64,000 nucleotides of DNA from Opisthorchis felineus (GCA_004794785.1 SJOL01000633.1:57445-121444); one strand, 5' to 3'; shown: positions 22,111 to 36,733, counted from the stretch's first letter. Translations and numbers: made by a program. The notes: generated by a model not told the origin, from the letters alone.

Positions 22111-24892
22111 AATATGTGAGCTGGTCATTAAAAATAGACTAACGGTCTGTGGACTGAGTAATTTGGTTCAAGCTCAGGAAGGCTGGAAGGGCGGGAGAAA
22201 CGATTAGTTTGAACGAGTTTCGATCACTCACGTAATTTTCCGAAGCATTTTCTCCGTCAGCTTGAATTCTGAATATCCAGTTGCATTAGTAGTGTTTTGA
22301 GATATACTGAGCTGTTGCTCTTCGGAAGGGAAATTAAAATTTGGAATACTTTTCAGCATCCCAGCGACATAAATTCCGAGAGCTTGGAGGGTCTCCAATC
22401 GGATGCAGCAGAATCAATCCCATGACACATGCCTTCACTACCCCGACGCGGCCACTACTTCAGTGAGCAAAGTTACTCGAATCCAGTAACTAACCACAAG
22501 TTCAGAAAATGGTTTAAGAAAAACTTCAAGTCATCAGTTACTGAGTAAGGAACATAAAAATCGGAACCGCAATTTCATACCATTCGAAAATCTGTTGTGT
22601 TGGATGTTCTTAAGTATAATTCAGCAGCCATGATATGGGGGGGGTGGGAATAGGGTATCCCTTTTGATCAGTTGTCGCACAGGGAAAATAACCACTACAG
22701 TGGACAACTGGTGAGCTTTTCCTCACTAATGAATAGATTACATATTCTACACAATTTTAACATGATCTCATAATCCTAACTATCCGTTGTCGGAGGATAT
22801 TTACATCAAGAACCTTCATTGCAAACGGAGGTTCCTTAAACCTCATAAGCTTGAATCCCAGATTGCGAGGAACTCTCAACTGCTATTGAAAGATTAATGA
22901 CAAACTCATGACGCTGTGTATGATTTAGATTGGCTTGCGAGCGTCCTCACCGTGGTGTTTCTCTCAATGACAATGATGGCCATGAAATTCTGCGCGATCA
23001 ACATTCCCCCTTCAACAGAAATGTTTTCTCTTGAAAACGCCCTCCTTCAGAAGGGTCGTCCAAACCAAACCGAACAATGGAGTTGTACAAAGGAATCATC
23101 AGGTCTGAGCTCGCGTCCGAACTATCTCGTCCCCTGACAGGGGACGATAGAGGGACGTCAGTGTTACGGAAATTCGTGGGAACCGAACCCATCGGCAAGT
23201 GTGAGTATCCTTCCGGGCTAAAACCACTAATTGGTCCAACAAACTTGGTTGAAGTATGAAATATATGTCAAAGTCGTTTGAATTCTCATGCGTTGTACCA
23301 GACTACAATAAACTTGAGGACGGTTCGATTCAATTCCAAATTTATTGGCTGGAAGATTTCTAGACAACAGTAAAATCCATCCGAAACTTTTGACCGGGCC
23401 GCACACACAACCCTGAATGAATTTGAACTCATACTCAGACAGAATGCCAATCACATTTTTCCGGAAATTGTGTTACATCGGCATCACTTTTGGCCTCAAA
23501 CTCACTATCCAACTAGCCATTGAATAAAGTAAATAACCCCTGCTCATTCCGAATTCGTCTATATGCTCTAGGGCTCGCTGCAATGTGATGAATGAATGTC
23601 TAGTCACTCGCTTCCTCGCTTGCCAACGAGTGGAATTTCACAAACTATTTTATCTTCTCAAGTTTAATGGTTCTTCTATGCACAGTGGGTCGAACCGAGA
23701 CTAGCGAGTACCTTGCAGAGGTCTTCCAGTTCTGTGAATAGCTGACATCTTTTCCAAAGGCTGTGTGTGTGTGTATGTGAGCGTGCATGTATACACAATG
23801 TCTCCAAGCTCAGGTCTGGAATTCGGTCGACAGGGTGGAGGACTGCCATTCTGAGCAATTTTGTACACGAAAAAATTCCTTGCAGATTCTAAAAACATTA
23901 CTACCATCAGGCTGTCCAATTATGCGGCACCAGAATTACGAATTGAAGGCGCACACAACCACAAGTTGGTGAATCTGGTCTGTGAATGGTGGGCTTGGCA
24001 GTCCTGTACCTTTTTATCATTTTATCGGTGTCTCTTCTCTTTTGTCCTGGCAAAGTTTCGGTCCCGATGATATCGATGGATCGGGATTAATCTTTCAGCC
24101 CAGAAGTTTCGCACTAATCTGTAAACCGCTTAAACGATACATAAACGTATCCAGTCTGACAACGAACCTCCAGGTTAACACGGTTTTGCAGTGTGCTTCC
24201 TAAAACTTGTAAACTGATATGATGAATAGGAAATCGAAAGAAAACTTTATCAACACTCTCAGTCCTTGCAAACACATGTCTTGGCTCATTTTTGAGTATT
24301 CAGGTTTTTATGCGCGGCTCTGAAATTAGGTGATTGTCGGGCTAGATTCATCCAAGTGATCTGAAGGAATTTTCTGACACAGAGGCCATACCAGTCCAGA
24401 GGTCCCCCAATTACGGAGCAAGAGTTACCTGCAATGTCTTGGAACTTGAATCTCTTCGAGAGAATTGTATACAAGGTCTTGACTCTCTCCTAGAGGTGGA
24501 GGTAGTACATCGGGAATCCTGAGTGTTTTTTTAATTGAACACCGCAGAGCCGCTGGGGCCATTGGGAGCAATTTGTGCTGTTCAGTGCTTCTGGGTTACT
24601 TCACTGAATCTGACCAAGACCCAGCTGCTGAGAAGTCTCAAACAAGCCTCAGTTTCTGCCATCCTCTTTTACCAAGAACCCCACTGATTGACAGAACTTG
24701 TGTTGTACGTTTTAATACGTAACATAAAGGAAGATGAGATTAGCTTTCATCAAAGGTAGTAAGCGTGGAATTGTTGATCCACTGGATCACCTGTGAACTC
24801 TTGATAAACCTACAGTTGGTGGAGGCTCACATTGGCAAATAAACAGAAATATAGGCATGATGGGATAAATATTGCCTTTCGAGACGTCGGGC

Positions 24893-25140
24893 AAACCAGT
24901 CACATCGCTCAAGCGTGAAACTATGGCACTTCAGGTGCACCGAGCGTTCGCTGTGGAGTAATTGTAACATGCTGTCCTCACATGTCAGGTGTCCAGAGAT
25001 GTGTCCTGCTTTACTAGGAGATGAGCTGGAATCCAGTGCCCCCCCCCCATTTGTTGTGGACTCGGCTCACCGGAACAGCTGCAGAAGGACAAGAGGAGAA
25101 CTTTCAAACGAACATGTGATGTGAATGGGAATGGGAATTC
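24893..25140 (+). repeat. SINE-C copy 1
   Basis: Shares gctcaagcgtga, catgtcaggtgtcc, gagctggaatccagtgc, ggactcggctcacc, ggacaagaggagaac, acatgtgatgtgaatg and gaattccgcaaa with the copy at 49.2 kb. The box B is degraded here and a poly-C run interrupts it. Confidence 0.65.
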
Positions 25141-26164
25141 CGCAAATCTCCCAACCACCTACGGCTAGGGATAAATGCATCTGTAAATAGGATGTTACGA
25201 TCCACGTTGTTACGGTTAGAGGAACTTAGTCAATTAATTAAGCATCCAGTCTGAAGCCCACTGAATCTCCAACTATGAAGACGCACGAACTAGGTAAAAC
25301 TAGAACAAGGGACCACCTGCTACTTGGGCTTTCAGTGACAAGAATTTAGCATACGAGTGTGTTGATGGACTTGAATTAAAGTCACACCTGGGACCGCTCT
25401 TTGGTTTTCTAGGGCGACCAAGTTGGCGAGGATGGATTGAAGTATTAACTGTGATTTTCGAGGAAATATCATACTCATACTGAGGTACAGTGCTCTTTCA
25501 GAAACGAAATTTCTGGCGAACGTCAATATCAATTTATTGCAAGCCTACACCAGGTCATCAACAAACCCTTGAACATCATTTGGTGGTGGTCTACACACGA
25601 GGAATCCTTGGCTGAATTCCACCCCAGCGGGTCTGTTGGCATCTGTTCGCTCCAGGCCCATCCGCACACATGTCTAGTGAATCCGATAAACCTCTTCGGG
25701 GAGCACATGGACCAAGCATAGCCCAGTTTGGAGATACCATACTGGTGGATATAGAAAAGAACACAGAGGCTAGCTCCCTTCAGATAGTTTGCATTGGCAA
25801 CTGCATGAAAAGTTCTCAAAAAATAATTCTCCACAAGTTTTACCAGCAGGTTGCCTAAATGTGGCTTGAGAGGAGCTGTTTTGTCGTTACTTTCAACTGT
25901 CGAGATTATGCGAAGCTGTAAAGTAACACTTTCTTTTGCTCGGGTATTCTTTAATGCAGAGGTTTGTGACGATTCAGGTCAGGCTCCAAACAATTTGTTG
26001 CCGTCTCTTTCCCATGATGTGTCCCGCAGTCACTCGGCAGGACTCTTAGTACAACTATCTTACGACCCGTTGACTGTATAAACCTGGGGACATACGAATA
26101 ACTTTAAACTACCTAATCATACGTGTTGTTTAGAAAGTATTTTCTTGTCTAGCGACTTTGAACA

Positions 26165-26175
26165 GGGGGGGGGGG
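26165..26175 (+). repeat. Poly-G run
   Basis: Eleven consecutive G. Confidence 0.9.
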
Positions 26176-27439
26176 TAGCTTACTGTAAACCTATTCATCG
26201 ATTTGAAAGGCCGAACGGGTCATAATGTTTAAAAGTCGGGTCAGAAAACGTCCAAGTTCTCATTCATATCACAAACTCCACGCCCTCTGTGGACACAGAT
26301 CACCATAATATGGTTAAAATCTTGATTCATGCATACGTTTGATTTACTGATAAGACAGCCATGTCATTATTCCAACCCAGCTCTTCTGTCGACAGGCCAA
26401 CTCACGCACAAAGTCGACGCGCGCACATGCTTAGTTTGGGGTGGGGGGTAGGCACCTATGCTTTGTGTCACGGTGTGATAACAACAATCCGTGGCATAAT
26501 AGGTCTTAAAGCACACGATTCTTCGTGAACCGATTGAACCAGCGTTTCTTTTGTTCATTCTACTATGTGACGTGTTCACTAGCTTGATAACACGCATTTC
26601 GTGTTAAAATCTGTTTTTTTTTCGTTGGCGAGTCACACAACCAGACACGAAGCTTATCAATGACGTCCATAGGTTAAGAGATGGTCTGTCCGAATGGGTC
26701 ATTCTTGAAAACATTCATGCCAGTGAATAATGCAATGAGTGGTATTCATGAATTGGAGTGAAACGAGTGAGTGAACATGGGTCAGAGGCAGGTAGGCATG
26801 CAATGGTTTCCGCCATTCGTGCCTCCATTATACAGACCACAGGCGGCTGGTCTGTCGGCATGCCGCTGGCTCACGCATCACATGATCATGCGCCTACCTT
26901 TGGAGCGGTACTTTACAACAGCTATGTTGTACGAGGCAATGTCGCGTACACCCGGTGGATGAGTGGCCAGTCCTGTCAGTGTATACCTTCCTGTGCTGTG
27001 GTTGTGCACACACAAAGGAAGAGAAAAACAAATAATTGGGACCACCTGAATTATTTTGAGGAGTGGAAAGGTACGGGCGGAACCAAGAGGTATGGGGTAT
27101 GGCAACGGTCATATACCGGATGCGGGGTAGTTGGCAGGTGCGTTCTGTTTATCAGAACCACCCCCAAACTCCGTGTGGAGGAGGGGTTCAACATAATGCC
27201 CGTCTTGTTCAGGTTATTGACGCGTAATTATCAGACCAGTGATTGACAGGTGTACCACGTGTATGTATGGACGTTGTTGTTGCTGCTGCTGTGCTCTGAT
27301 CTGTGGTTGAAAACCACGGCAACAATCAATCAATAAGCAAGGTCATGTAGTGGGACGACTCCATTTCGGAGTTTTCCAGTGCACTTCATTATTGTGTAAA
27401 ACCACCCATGTGATCAGACTAAAACTTCCCAAAATGTGG

Positions 27440-27750
27440 TTGTTTACTCTTTCAATAGAGATTTTATCCTGTCAGGGAAGTCAATCTATGCTGAAAAGCT
27501 GAGACAACTGTTTCATCCTTCTTGGGAATCATCTGCAATGCTCATCTCACGAAACTCCAGTAGGGAGTCTCGAACCCGCAACCTTCCGGGCAGTGGTTTA
27601 ACATTTAACCGTTTGGTCACGAGTGGCTGATCAGCAGTGTGATTAGCTCTCACTTAGACAGGGCATAGCGCCACTCTTCGTTAAATAACGAAAACAACAT
27701 CACGTGGTCACTTGTTGACCGGCTCTTCGACTGACGACTTCTCAGTCAGA
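27440..27750 (-). repeat. SINE-B family copy (reverse)
   Basis: Minus strand: gtgaccaaacggttaaatg (box-A-like), gcgggttcgagactccctac (box B), then gattcccaagaaggatgaaa and cagcttttcagcatagattg. The leader with gaagtcgtcagtcgaagagc is also present, as in the copy at 41 kb. Confidence 0.75.
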
Positions 27751-30700
27751 AGGAAGTTTCGCACATCAAGTAGATTTGTCCTGCCTCTGAGCTGTTTATT
27801 GGTTCACGGTTTTCTGAATAAAGGCGGTCGAAGTTACTTAACTGTTGTTGTTTTATGCCACAGGTGTTCGACTTGTGTTGGACCCAGGAACTGAGCAAAA
27901 ATGTGGGTCTGGTTGACGTGACAACCCCCCGCCCAAATCGTCCACATGAGTAATGCATCAAACGCATTAACTGGTCCGCACACCCCCAAACACAGACGCC
28001 ACACACATTCACTAAAGAATGTGCGAGACTTCCTTTCGAAACCGATGCCGAGTAAACATTTGAGACATTGGGTTCTCTCGCACCAAGTAAAATAGTAAGA
28101 GTGGCAGTTTTTTTTGACAAAAAAAGGTTTCCGCAGTCATTTTTGGAATGTCTTCCTTGTGCCACAGATTCTAAACGCGTGTGCGCATGCCTCAACAACA
28201 GTAATATAGGGACGACAGACAGGCCGACAAACACTTGGAGACAGATACATGTTTTATTAATAGACGTGTAGCATGAAATTGTGCTGTTATACGTATACAA
28301 CTTGGTTTAAGTGAGAAAAAAGTAGAATAATCGATAATGGTTTTAATTGCTATCGTGTTTGTGAAAGTTAATGGAATTTTCTGAATTTCGTCCTGGTTTC
28401 GGAGCTGGGAACTAGGTTGGAAATAAAGTTCAGCTTGTGGTGCAGTATAAACGAGAGTTATCTGCAAAAGCTGTCGAAATACAGTGGTTTCCCCCGAATA
28501 GGCTACGAGCATGAAATGATTTAGGTATTTTCAGTTGCTCGACTTATCGCCATAATTAAAGGATATCAGTGTCAACGATGAGCAGTCGGTTAGCCCCTTG
28601 AATGCGCTCATCTGGAGGCGAGCATTTTAGAGAGACCACTGTAGTTCGGCTAAGAGTTAATGAATTACACTTTGGTAGAATAGCAAGCGAGCACACCGGA
28701 AAAGTGATCGCTGACAGATGTTGCTGCGATATCGTTGTTTCAGGTAGACGCGAGTCTTTCGCACCAAACATAGATGTCAGCTGGATTTGATCCTCTCGCT
28801 TCGACAGTTCGGAGAGTGCCTAAGTGGGGCTTTCCTACATACTTTTCAACAAAATGGTCCAAGTTCAAATATTGTCTCTCAGGTAGCCCGAACCAACTGG
28901 TTGTGGTGCAGTCTATAGCGAATCGACAGGACATGTAGCCTGAAAGTACACAGAAATCACTTTAACTCATGTTACGGACCGAATAAATGTGCAAAAGAGG
29001 GAGGGTTCGATGCAGCTAAGCCGTCAAGCGTATGCAATCGATCGCGCTGTAGACCAGCGCATAATTTAGTCAATACCAAAGTGCGGCGGCTTATGATCAA
29101 ACTCGATTGTGTTAAAATCTGCCTAAAAGCACGCAATATCAGCAGTGCATGTGCTAAAGATCCGGTCGAATAGAATTTGAAAAAAAAACACTATTGGACG
29201 TATACACACATAAGTGTAGAGATGTGAAACGCTTTGCTCCACTAAATGAAGAGAAAAAATCAATCTAATAGATATGTCGCTCAACGTAACTCACACAGTG
29301 CACCGTTGGGCTGAGTTGGTTGACTCAATGCACAGTACTTCAGCGGCTTATCGTTCAAACGATCTCCTCTAGACCGTGTTCTCTGAACATTTTTAACGGA
29401 AAACCGGTTACATTTGATATGTTTAAGCCCATCAAATCCACACCAATTTTCAGACGTGTGCTACGCAAGGAGGTTGGGAGATCACCTTCACTGTGGCGAG
29501 GTTTGGCGACACCCAAGCTCAGTCAACTGAATGAAACCTATGGATGAATGAGTCGAACGACATTTTTTCCGGTAATCAAACTGATATTAAGTTTTTCTCG
29601 TTGTCTTGGCTACCAGTGCAGATCTGACGCTTGTCTGTTCTCCACCCGGTCTACTGACACCGCTCTCCTCACCCCTAACCGTCTCGGATGAGTGCTCTGG
29701 ATCTGGCGGTTTTGTTATTGGGCTCATGAGAAGGCTTGAGCGCTGAGTCAGGAAAACCATTCCATTTCCGGTCATATGCATCGAGCGTGCAAGGCCTGTT
29801 GCCATAGTAACACACCAAAATGAATTAAACCATAGATTAAACACACAAACACACGGAGCAGCTGAGTACGGTCGTATCATTCCAACCCGCATTTTATTCT
29901 CATTCGTATGGGTTATCTGTAAGTGGTAGGAACTTCATAATGCAAACCAGTCTGTTAGCAGGTTTGGTGTGATGAATGAGTGTACTAATCCAGTTCTCAA
30001 ATGGGTCAGAACTATCGAGTATTGTTCAGGATCCGTTTGCACACAATACCTCCGCCCGCAAGAAAAACTCACAACCACCACCCCCTTGTCACATTAATGA
30101 AACCAACACTACACGAAGTTGGGGAATCTGTCATCTTAACTCCTAATACTAAACACAAGCAGCAATATATTGATTTCAAACGATAAAAAACAGCCACGCA
30201 TGTTCGGTGGCTGCATATAGATCATTCATTGTAAGTCGTACAGGCTTTGGGCGGAATCTTCCGTCTAAAATTGGTGGGCACATGATACATGCTGTGTGAC
30301 AAGAAGATCCAGTCAGTCCATCCGTCAGAGCAGAATCTCAGAATCTCGCCCAACACAAATCCACGTGGGGCAGGCTTAGAGCTGACCAGTGCTCCATGTG
30401 ATGTCAACTTGGGATAGTTTCGATATACACGACATCATTATTCTACGCTTTTGGCTGGCAATCACCTCCTCGGAGCAGATGAAATCTGTACCGAGGACAA
30501 TGGACAACAGGACCTAGAAAAACACAGCTGTCCGGATCTTTTTAAACGCCGATGGACTTCGCCAGAGGAACACCGATGCAACAAATTTTTCTGTACAAAG
30601 AAAGGATTTTCGACTTCCTGGAGTTCAAATGGTATGGAGAACCTACCGGCACCACACAAAATTCCTTCAAGACAGAAAGAATTCTTTTCATTGGAAGATC

Positions 30701-31350
30701 CATGGAGTTTTACGAAAGTGGAAAAAAAACCTCTGTACGAATATTTTAGACTTGTCAGTGAACAGAAGAAAAATAGCCAGGAAAAGGTAGCAAATCGTCT
30801 TTCCAGTCATAGCACAAGATGGTGGACAAAAGCTAAACGTATCAGTGTCTCACAAGCGGTGTCCGCTTTGTAGGGAGCGCCAGACCGGTACTGCTGAGGT
30901 CCGCTGATTTATTTCTGGAGGAAATAACTCACACGCGATAGACGAGCTGATAACAATTCACACATTTTGTTGCCTTGGTCACCCAGTCCGAGTGCCAATG
31001 CATCGTCTGTCTTGCATAACCCAGCCACAAACAGAGTATAAACGGTTCAAAAGAGGTCAGATCAAGCCAGAAAATGTTGTCGTGTTGACAAAAGCAGTCT
31101 AGCTGAGTATAGACCCAGAGGCCACAAAAATGGGTGGACAAGCTGCCAGGCAAGACCCGATAGCGCAACCCACCACGTTTCTGTTCACAAGCAGCTGCCT
31201 TCAGCGTGCAAATCGGTATATTTTATTGACTGCTGCACTGAAGGGACAAACTCTGAACCACAGAGAATGGTGATATATTGCTGACTACCGGCAGCTCAGG
31301 TGGATCCATTGTTCATTGACTACCATATCACAGCAACATCACACTAATGA

Positions 31351-31408
31351 CGGTGGCGAAATGTTAGCATACAAATTACCAAGCTCGGCGAACAGGTCAA
31401 CAACCACA
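31351..31408. repeat. Foldback element, half copy
   Basis: Contains acggtggcgaaatgttagca and then taccaagctcggcgaacagg, matching one arm plus interior of the foldback elements at 4.3 and 39.3 kb. The opposite arm is missing. Confidence 0.6.
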
Positions 31409-32573
31409 CAGAGTCATAGCTGGATTTACACTTCAGCGTTTAAGCTGCGCCAACCAACGCCCAACTCTCTTCTAACGGATCGCCGGTGAATAAAACTGTG
31501 GCATCTGAAGTCACTGCACGAATTGTGCAAGGTTTGTACTTCCTGTTGCCGTTGTTGTCGTAGCTGATGGTGGTGATGATGATGACGAAGACGTTGATGA
31601 TTCCGGTCAATCCAATGATATTCTTTCGACGAGGAAACCATTCCCGAAATTAACTGTACCCAGTGGATGGCGCAAAATTATGACTGCTTTTCTAGCTTTC
31701 TTGCACCAATGATCTTGTTGTGGCCGAAGGTGATAGGCCCTCACTCTTGGATTCTCTCTCAGACAGGTGCACTTTTCAGCACAAAGGTTACTTTTAAACG
31801 GACGGTCATTGCCTTAAACATAAACTTGGTATCACAAAAAATACACAAAAATACACACACACACAAACTTTATCCATTTTGTGGTCTTTATTTTAGTTTT
31901 CACGCAATGCACAAAATGATTAGAAATTCAGAACACACACGCATCTGTAGACTTTAGACGTACGCGGCTACCTAAAAGGGTCGATCAATAATCGTGAGAA
32001 ACTTGGTGAAAATTACATAAAATCAATAACGCACACACGCAGGTTTCTACTCAGCTTAATAACACCTTGCTAGTTTTTCTTTGAGGAATAGTACTACATT
32101 TCGAGAAATATTTCCTTTTCCGAAAAATAGTTCGTTGGTGGGCCAATAGAAAGTAGTACATTCTAGGAATGACCTTCGGAGAACCACACCGATAAGTTTT
32201 TGTGCCATATCGCATTACCATCTACCACGCCTATGACAAAGCTACCAGTCGGTTGATGGATTTCTCGTCCCTCGGCTTCAGTCACTTTGGGGGGAAGGGG
32301 CAAGAAACAAGTCGAGTTTGAAATAATTTACACATGAACTCTAATATCTGTGGGACTGGGACAGGAGAGAGAAAAAAGTGGTCGGCTGCTGGAGTTAGTT
32401 TATCACCGGCTGCCACGAAAGGAGACTCTAAAATGGAATGAAAATATCACCGGGAGATTCTTTCTGGGGTCCTAAGATAAGGTGTTTGTCAGAGAGAATG
32501 TGAGAAAACAATCCCGTGTTTCTGAGTGGTAGTTGGAAGAAACCGGGATCAAGTGCAATTGCGTCACATTTGG

Positions 32574-32600
32574 CCGGTCTTTGTCATCGACAAAGACCGG
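32574..32600. other. Perfect 12-bp hairpin
   Basis: ccggtctttgtc-atc-gacaaagaccgg: a 12-bp perfect stem with a 3-nt loop. No nearby element explains it. No T-run follows, and rho-independent terminators do not apply in a eukaryote. Confidence 0.6.
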
Positions 32601-35583
32601 ACACCTCTGAACCGATCACAACTGGTACGATTCAGACTGCCATCGATAGCAGAGGCGATTGGAGTCCGACTGCTGGATCCAAAACTTTGCGTCCAAAAGA
32701 AATTTGTGCGATCTCTGAAGTTGAGCTGGCCTGCGAAAAATCCGGTCCCACAAAATTGTCTGACAGGGATGTCACTCGCTTGACTCCATGACCCTTTGAC
32801 CCGTGTACGTCGCATTCAACCCCTATCCCCTTGCTTTTAGTTTTCTTTCACTAAGGTGTATGTACTCCTGAGTTTCACATAACCTTCTCACGTGACTCCT
32901 GGTATCACGTAGATTTGTGATGTATTGGCCGAGGAACAACCACAGAAAACAAGCTTTGTTCACTACCTTCGTTCCTCTTCGCAGGTTACTGCTTTTGAAA
33001 GGTAACCGCATTCGAAAAACTAGTGGAAGTCTCCGTAAGGTCACTCACAGGGGAGATCACCTGAAAAAGTTACGGTTACAACCGAAATTCTCTCTACAAA
33101 CGAATTCCATCAACGTCATGCAAACACGTTCGGTTTTCTGAAGTGTTTGCTCTCTGGAAGTATCACAGCACAGTCCTTCTCTACAAAGGCTCCAATCCCC
33201 CCAGCGGACAACAGCCTTCACTAAAGCCAACAAAAATGTTTATGAGAAATCATCCAGCGAGCTGACGAAAGATGATTATTCATCTGTTGCACAGGTTGTT
33301 CTGATCTGTACATATAATCTAAAACCAACGACCTAAGTCTGTGAAGCAAATGACAAAGCAACTGGCTGATCACTTGGCGTCCAAGTGATTAGTTTCAATA
33401 AAGAGGAAATCGGTCATGTGACCGAGCTCTTCCGGACCTGAGGAAAGATTCCTCTGTTAGTTTGTCTGCGTCTTCATTGTGAAGGTGTCATTATGAATTA
33501 CTGGCAGATATCCTCACCAAGGTGCTTCTCTAATTTGTTCAGGGTAAGGTGAGTTTTGGAACACGACGTATATGCAGTGCGGTCATAGCTGTGGGATGAA
33601 TCTGACAGCTCTCAAAGTGTACAAGACTGGTTTTGGATGACGCCATCTGCTTTGACGTCACACTTACCCTCGACGGACCCTCTCCAGCACTGGCTTCACT
33701 GGGATCTCACTGTTTGCTTCTCTGAAGCACAGCTGTTGTGAGGTCTTGCTTCCTCTGACAACGAAAAAAATTGAGAACCTGTGATTTGACTCGATGCCCT
33801 GAAATAGGCGCGATTCAGAGGTCACGACTAAAGACGGAACAAGTAGCTTTCAGCCCGGGTCAAAAACTTTAAATTTTTAAGCCGTCTTCGGCTGATCTCA
33901 GCTTCACTCTGACCGGACTTTCTTCCATTGTAAGCAGTGGTGGTATCTACCTTGAGAAGGTTTTCGGACCAGATCATTTGGTTCTCGAAAGTGTACGACC
34001 AGACGTTGCCTAGAATAGATTGTTACTTTGAACTTGAATGAAAGGGGCGCATCATATATCTTTTTTCACTCCCCACCCTTGTTTATGATAAAGAAAATGT
34101 CACGACCCTCATGGATATCAACAATAGTGTCAACATTTTATCTTGAAGAACTTAGGATGGAAGGACAAAATGCGGATTGGTACCAGTTCACCACGGTTGT
34201 TCTGAGCTACTGGCAAGTTCAAACGGTTATTCAGATACCCATTGACATCGCGACCACCACTGACAGCTTGCAACGCCGCTATTCAAGCGAAGGTGGGACC
34301 ACCGTGAAGGCATCCGGGAGGACTGTACGAACTAAACTCGCAAGTACTTTCTGTATTGTTGTCCATAATTCTCTTCCATGATCCTCATTTTGGGTAATAT
34401 GCATTCCATATCGCTCTGAAAGCAACGGTATGGTCCGGTGCGCCTGGCACATGGTCAGCAAACCGCCGTTTGTGAGGCATGATATGCCGTTAAAACCTCA
34501 CATTAAGGAACCCCATAATGAAACCGCCTCAAATTTAGGGATATTTTTGAAGTCCCGAATCACTAAAATCCTCATAGGAACTCGAAACATTTTGTTGAAC
34601 CAGACAAGAGTTGTTAGAGACAGTTTCACGTGGCCGAAGGACTTATCTCAAAGTGGTGTTACTTTGCCAGGTAGAGGGGTATTTTTATCCAGTGTAAATC
34701 TTTCATTCAATCTCATTCGCGTAGTAGTTATAGGTGGATGAATCCAGGTTTGGTAGCGCGACGGTACAATTCTGTATTGTGAACGGTTCCACCGAGTGAA
34801 CAGTAAACATTCTTCAAGCCGGACCCCCAGTGGTGTTACACTGCAACTTCAGAGCACGTTTTCCTGACAGATCCCTAGCTGTTGAGGCCAGAACTAACGC
34901 GCAGCACCCTGTTTCTGAGGTTTGTTTTGAGCTAAGCATAATAGGCGGTGACAACTGCTTGCCAATCGAGGCCTAAATTACACACTGTACTCCTGATTTT
35001 TGGGACCCCGGTCATGCGCAGCCTGTCGAACTCAGCCTACGCACAACCCCTCCTTGAGACAGGGAACAATAACTGTACTAGTGGGAGGGATCGCCAATAA
35101 TCCCATTCTGGGCGGTAAACGGAACCTCAAAATATGTCTGTCCACACTTTGGAACCCGGGGTAGTTGGATGAACAAAGGTAGTTTTTCTATACGGGTACA
35201 TAAAAGGGAATCAAATGAACGTTCTCCATGCAATATTCGGTCGTATTCTTAATTCTAGGCCCTGAGCGGTTAATTCACACAGTCGGTGGGAATCATGAGT
35301 GATATTCACAACAGATGATCACACCAAAATACTCACAAGAGGTAAGTGCAACGAAATAGTGATCTGTAGAGGCCGGCTCGGAAACAGCGCGTTTCACAGC
35401 TTCAGGAGAAGAATTGACAAACCATGTGACCCACGGGAAAGTCACATGCTTTTGAGTAGATATGTAAAGTTTCTACGAGATCTGCAAATGCACAACAGTT
35501 GATTTCACACGTCACACAGCACAACCATATTGATGTACTGTTGCCCAATGCAGATTACACCACATTGAGAATAGGTGACGAAA

Positions 35584-35614
35584 ATGGTACCACCACCACC
35601 ACCAGCAGCAGCAG
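35584..35614 (+). repeat. CCA/GCA trinucleotide repeat
   Basis: About five CCA units followed by five GCA units. Confidence 0.9.
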
Positions 35615-36733
35615 CAGCTTTCCTTTCGATCGCAGTTAAGTTGTGCGTTGTTCAAACAACTTTCGAGCTAGCCGAGGTTTCTTTCGGTATCTGTTGTATT
35701 TACCGCAAGACAGCGGCGGTCATACAAATTGAGTCGCACAATTTGTGGTTCACCAGGTGTGTCTCTATCGAAAAATGGTCACCCTTAAAGGTGCTTATCT
35801 CAAACAACAGACCGCATTCGTGTTGTAAGAACCAGAAATAATGGTATATTCAACGCCGGAGTAGCGTTGCGTATACGAAAAAAAGTCATTTGGAGTTGAG
35901 TTCCAGTCGTAAGGGGTCAAAATGAATCCGTGATAACTTCGATTCCGAAAAAAGTTCCACCAAACTAAGAGAGTGTTGGAAAATTACTTTAACACTATAC
36001 ACATTTACTTCTCCGAACCATGTTAACCTCTCTGTAATTCGTGGTTGTTTTTGGAAAATCTCTTACGGCAAGCAGGACATCGACAGCTCGTAATGACAGG
36101 TTGCCACCAAGTTGCGAAGGTTGGAGATACATTGTTCACTGCAGCGAAGCAGTTGCAGCTTGTCACCTTGGAGGAAAAATCTAGGTAGGTGGATACTGTG
36201 CAGGCGAACGAGAACTGGCTGAGGTCACTTAAAAATCCATCTATCTGTCTTTCGTTTTGTCTATTTTGTAGGATCGTTCATTGTAGGTGCGGAACGACGG
36301 TGGAGGGTTTCATCACGTACCACTACTGCGGAGTAGACAGATGCTTCCGGTCCGGTTGGAAGGACACAGATGCCGCAGTGACCATACAAATGCGGGTACA
36401 CAAAAAAAACTGGCTGTGTATGATAACCATCGCATGGCTCTAAGTTGGTCGAGTAGGTTGAAAGAATCGTCTACCTTGGTCAACATAAGTCACGCAACCT
36501 TCCACAGTTATGCTTTTTCACAAGTTTGATACCCTAATTTCAATGGAAAAGATCTTTTTGTTAGATTTGCCTCATCAGATCTTTGGTTGTTTTTCCTGGC
36601 GGGCTAATCAAACACACCGAACGCTGTTAGCGGATAGCGACATTTCCGAAGCAGAGTTTGAACAAACAAATAACAAAACATGGGGCCTTGCGAAAATCTC
36701 CGGGAATCTGGGAAATCAAGTAAAATGACTTAC

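Larger units (their letters stand above)
16693..36733 (-). other. castor first visible intron (about 20 kb)
   Basis: Donor GTAAGT at 36733 and acceptor TTGTTCCAG at 16693, phase 1. It contains the tandem hammerhead repeat (20.9-21.4 kb), a SINE-B, a SINE-C, a partial foldback element, microsatellites and several perfect hairpins, listed separately. Large parts (16.8-19.6, 21.4-24.9, 25.2-27.4 and 27.8-36.7 kb) show only short or overlapping open frames with no recognisable product. Small undetected exons are possible. Confidence 0.75.

Noticed and set aside
26758..27246. 162-codon open frame on the plus strand
   Set aside because: No start context, splice signals or motif I recognise, with overlapping frames on both strands. 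Probably chance within the castor intron.
27746..28300. 184-codon open frame on the minus strand
   Set aside because: Covers part of a SINE-B copy, low-complexity composition, no recognisable domain.
30451..30873. 140-codon open frame
   Set aside because: No conserved motif. Lys/Ser-rich composition without a recognisable domain.
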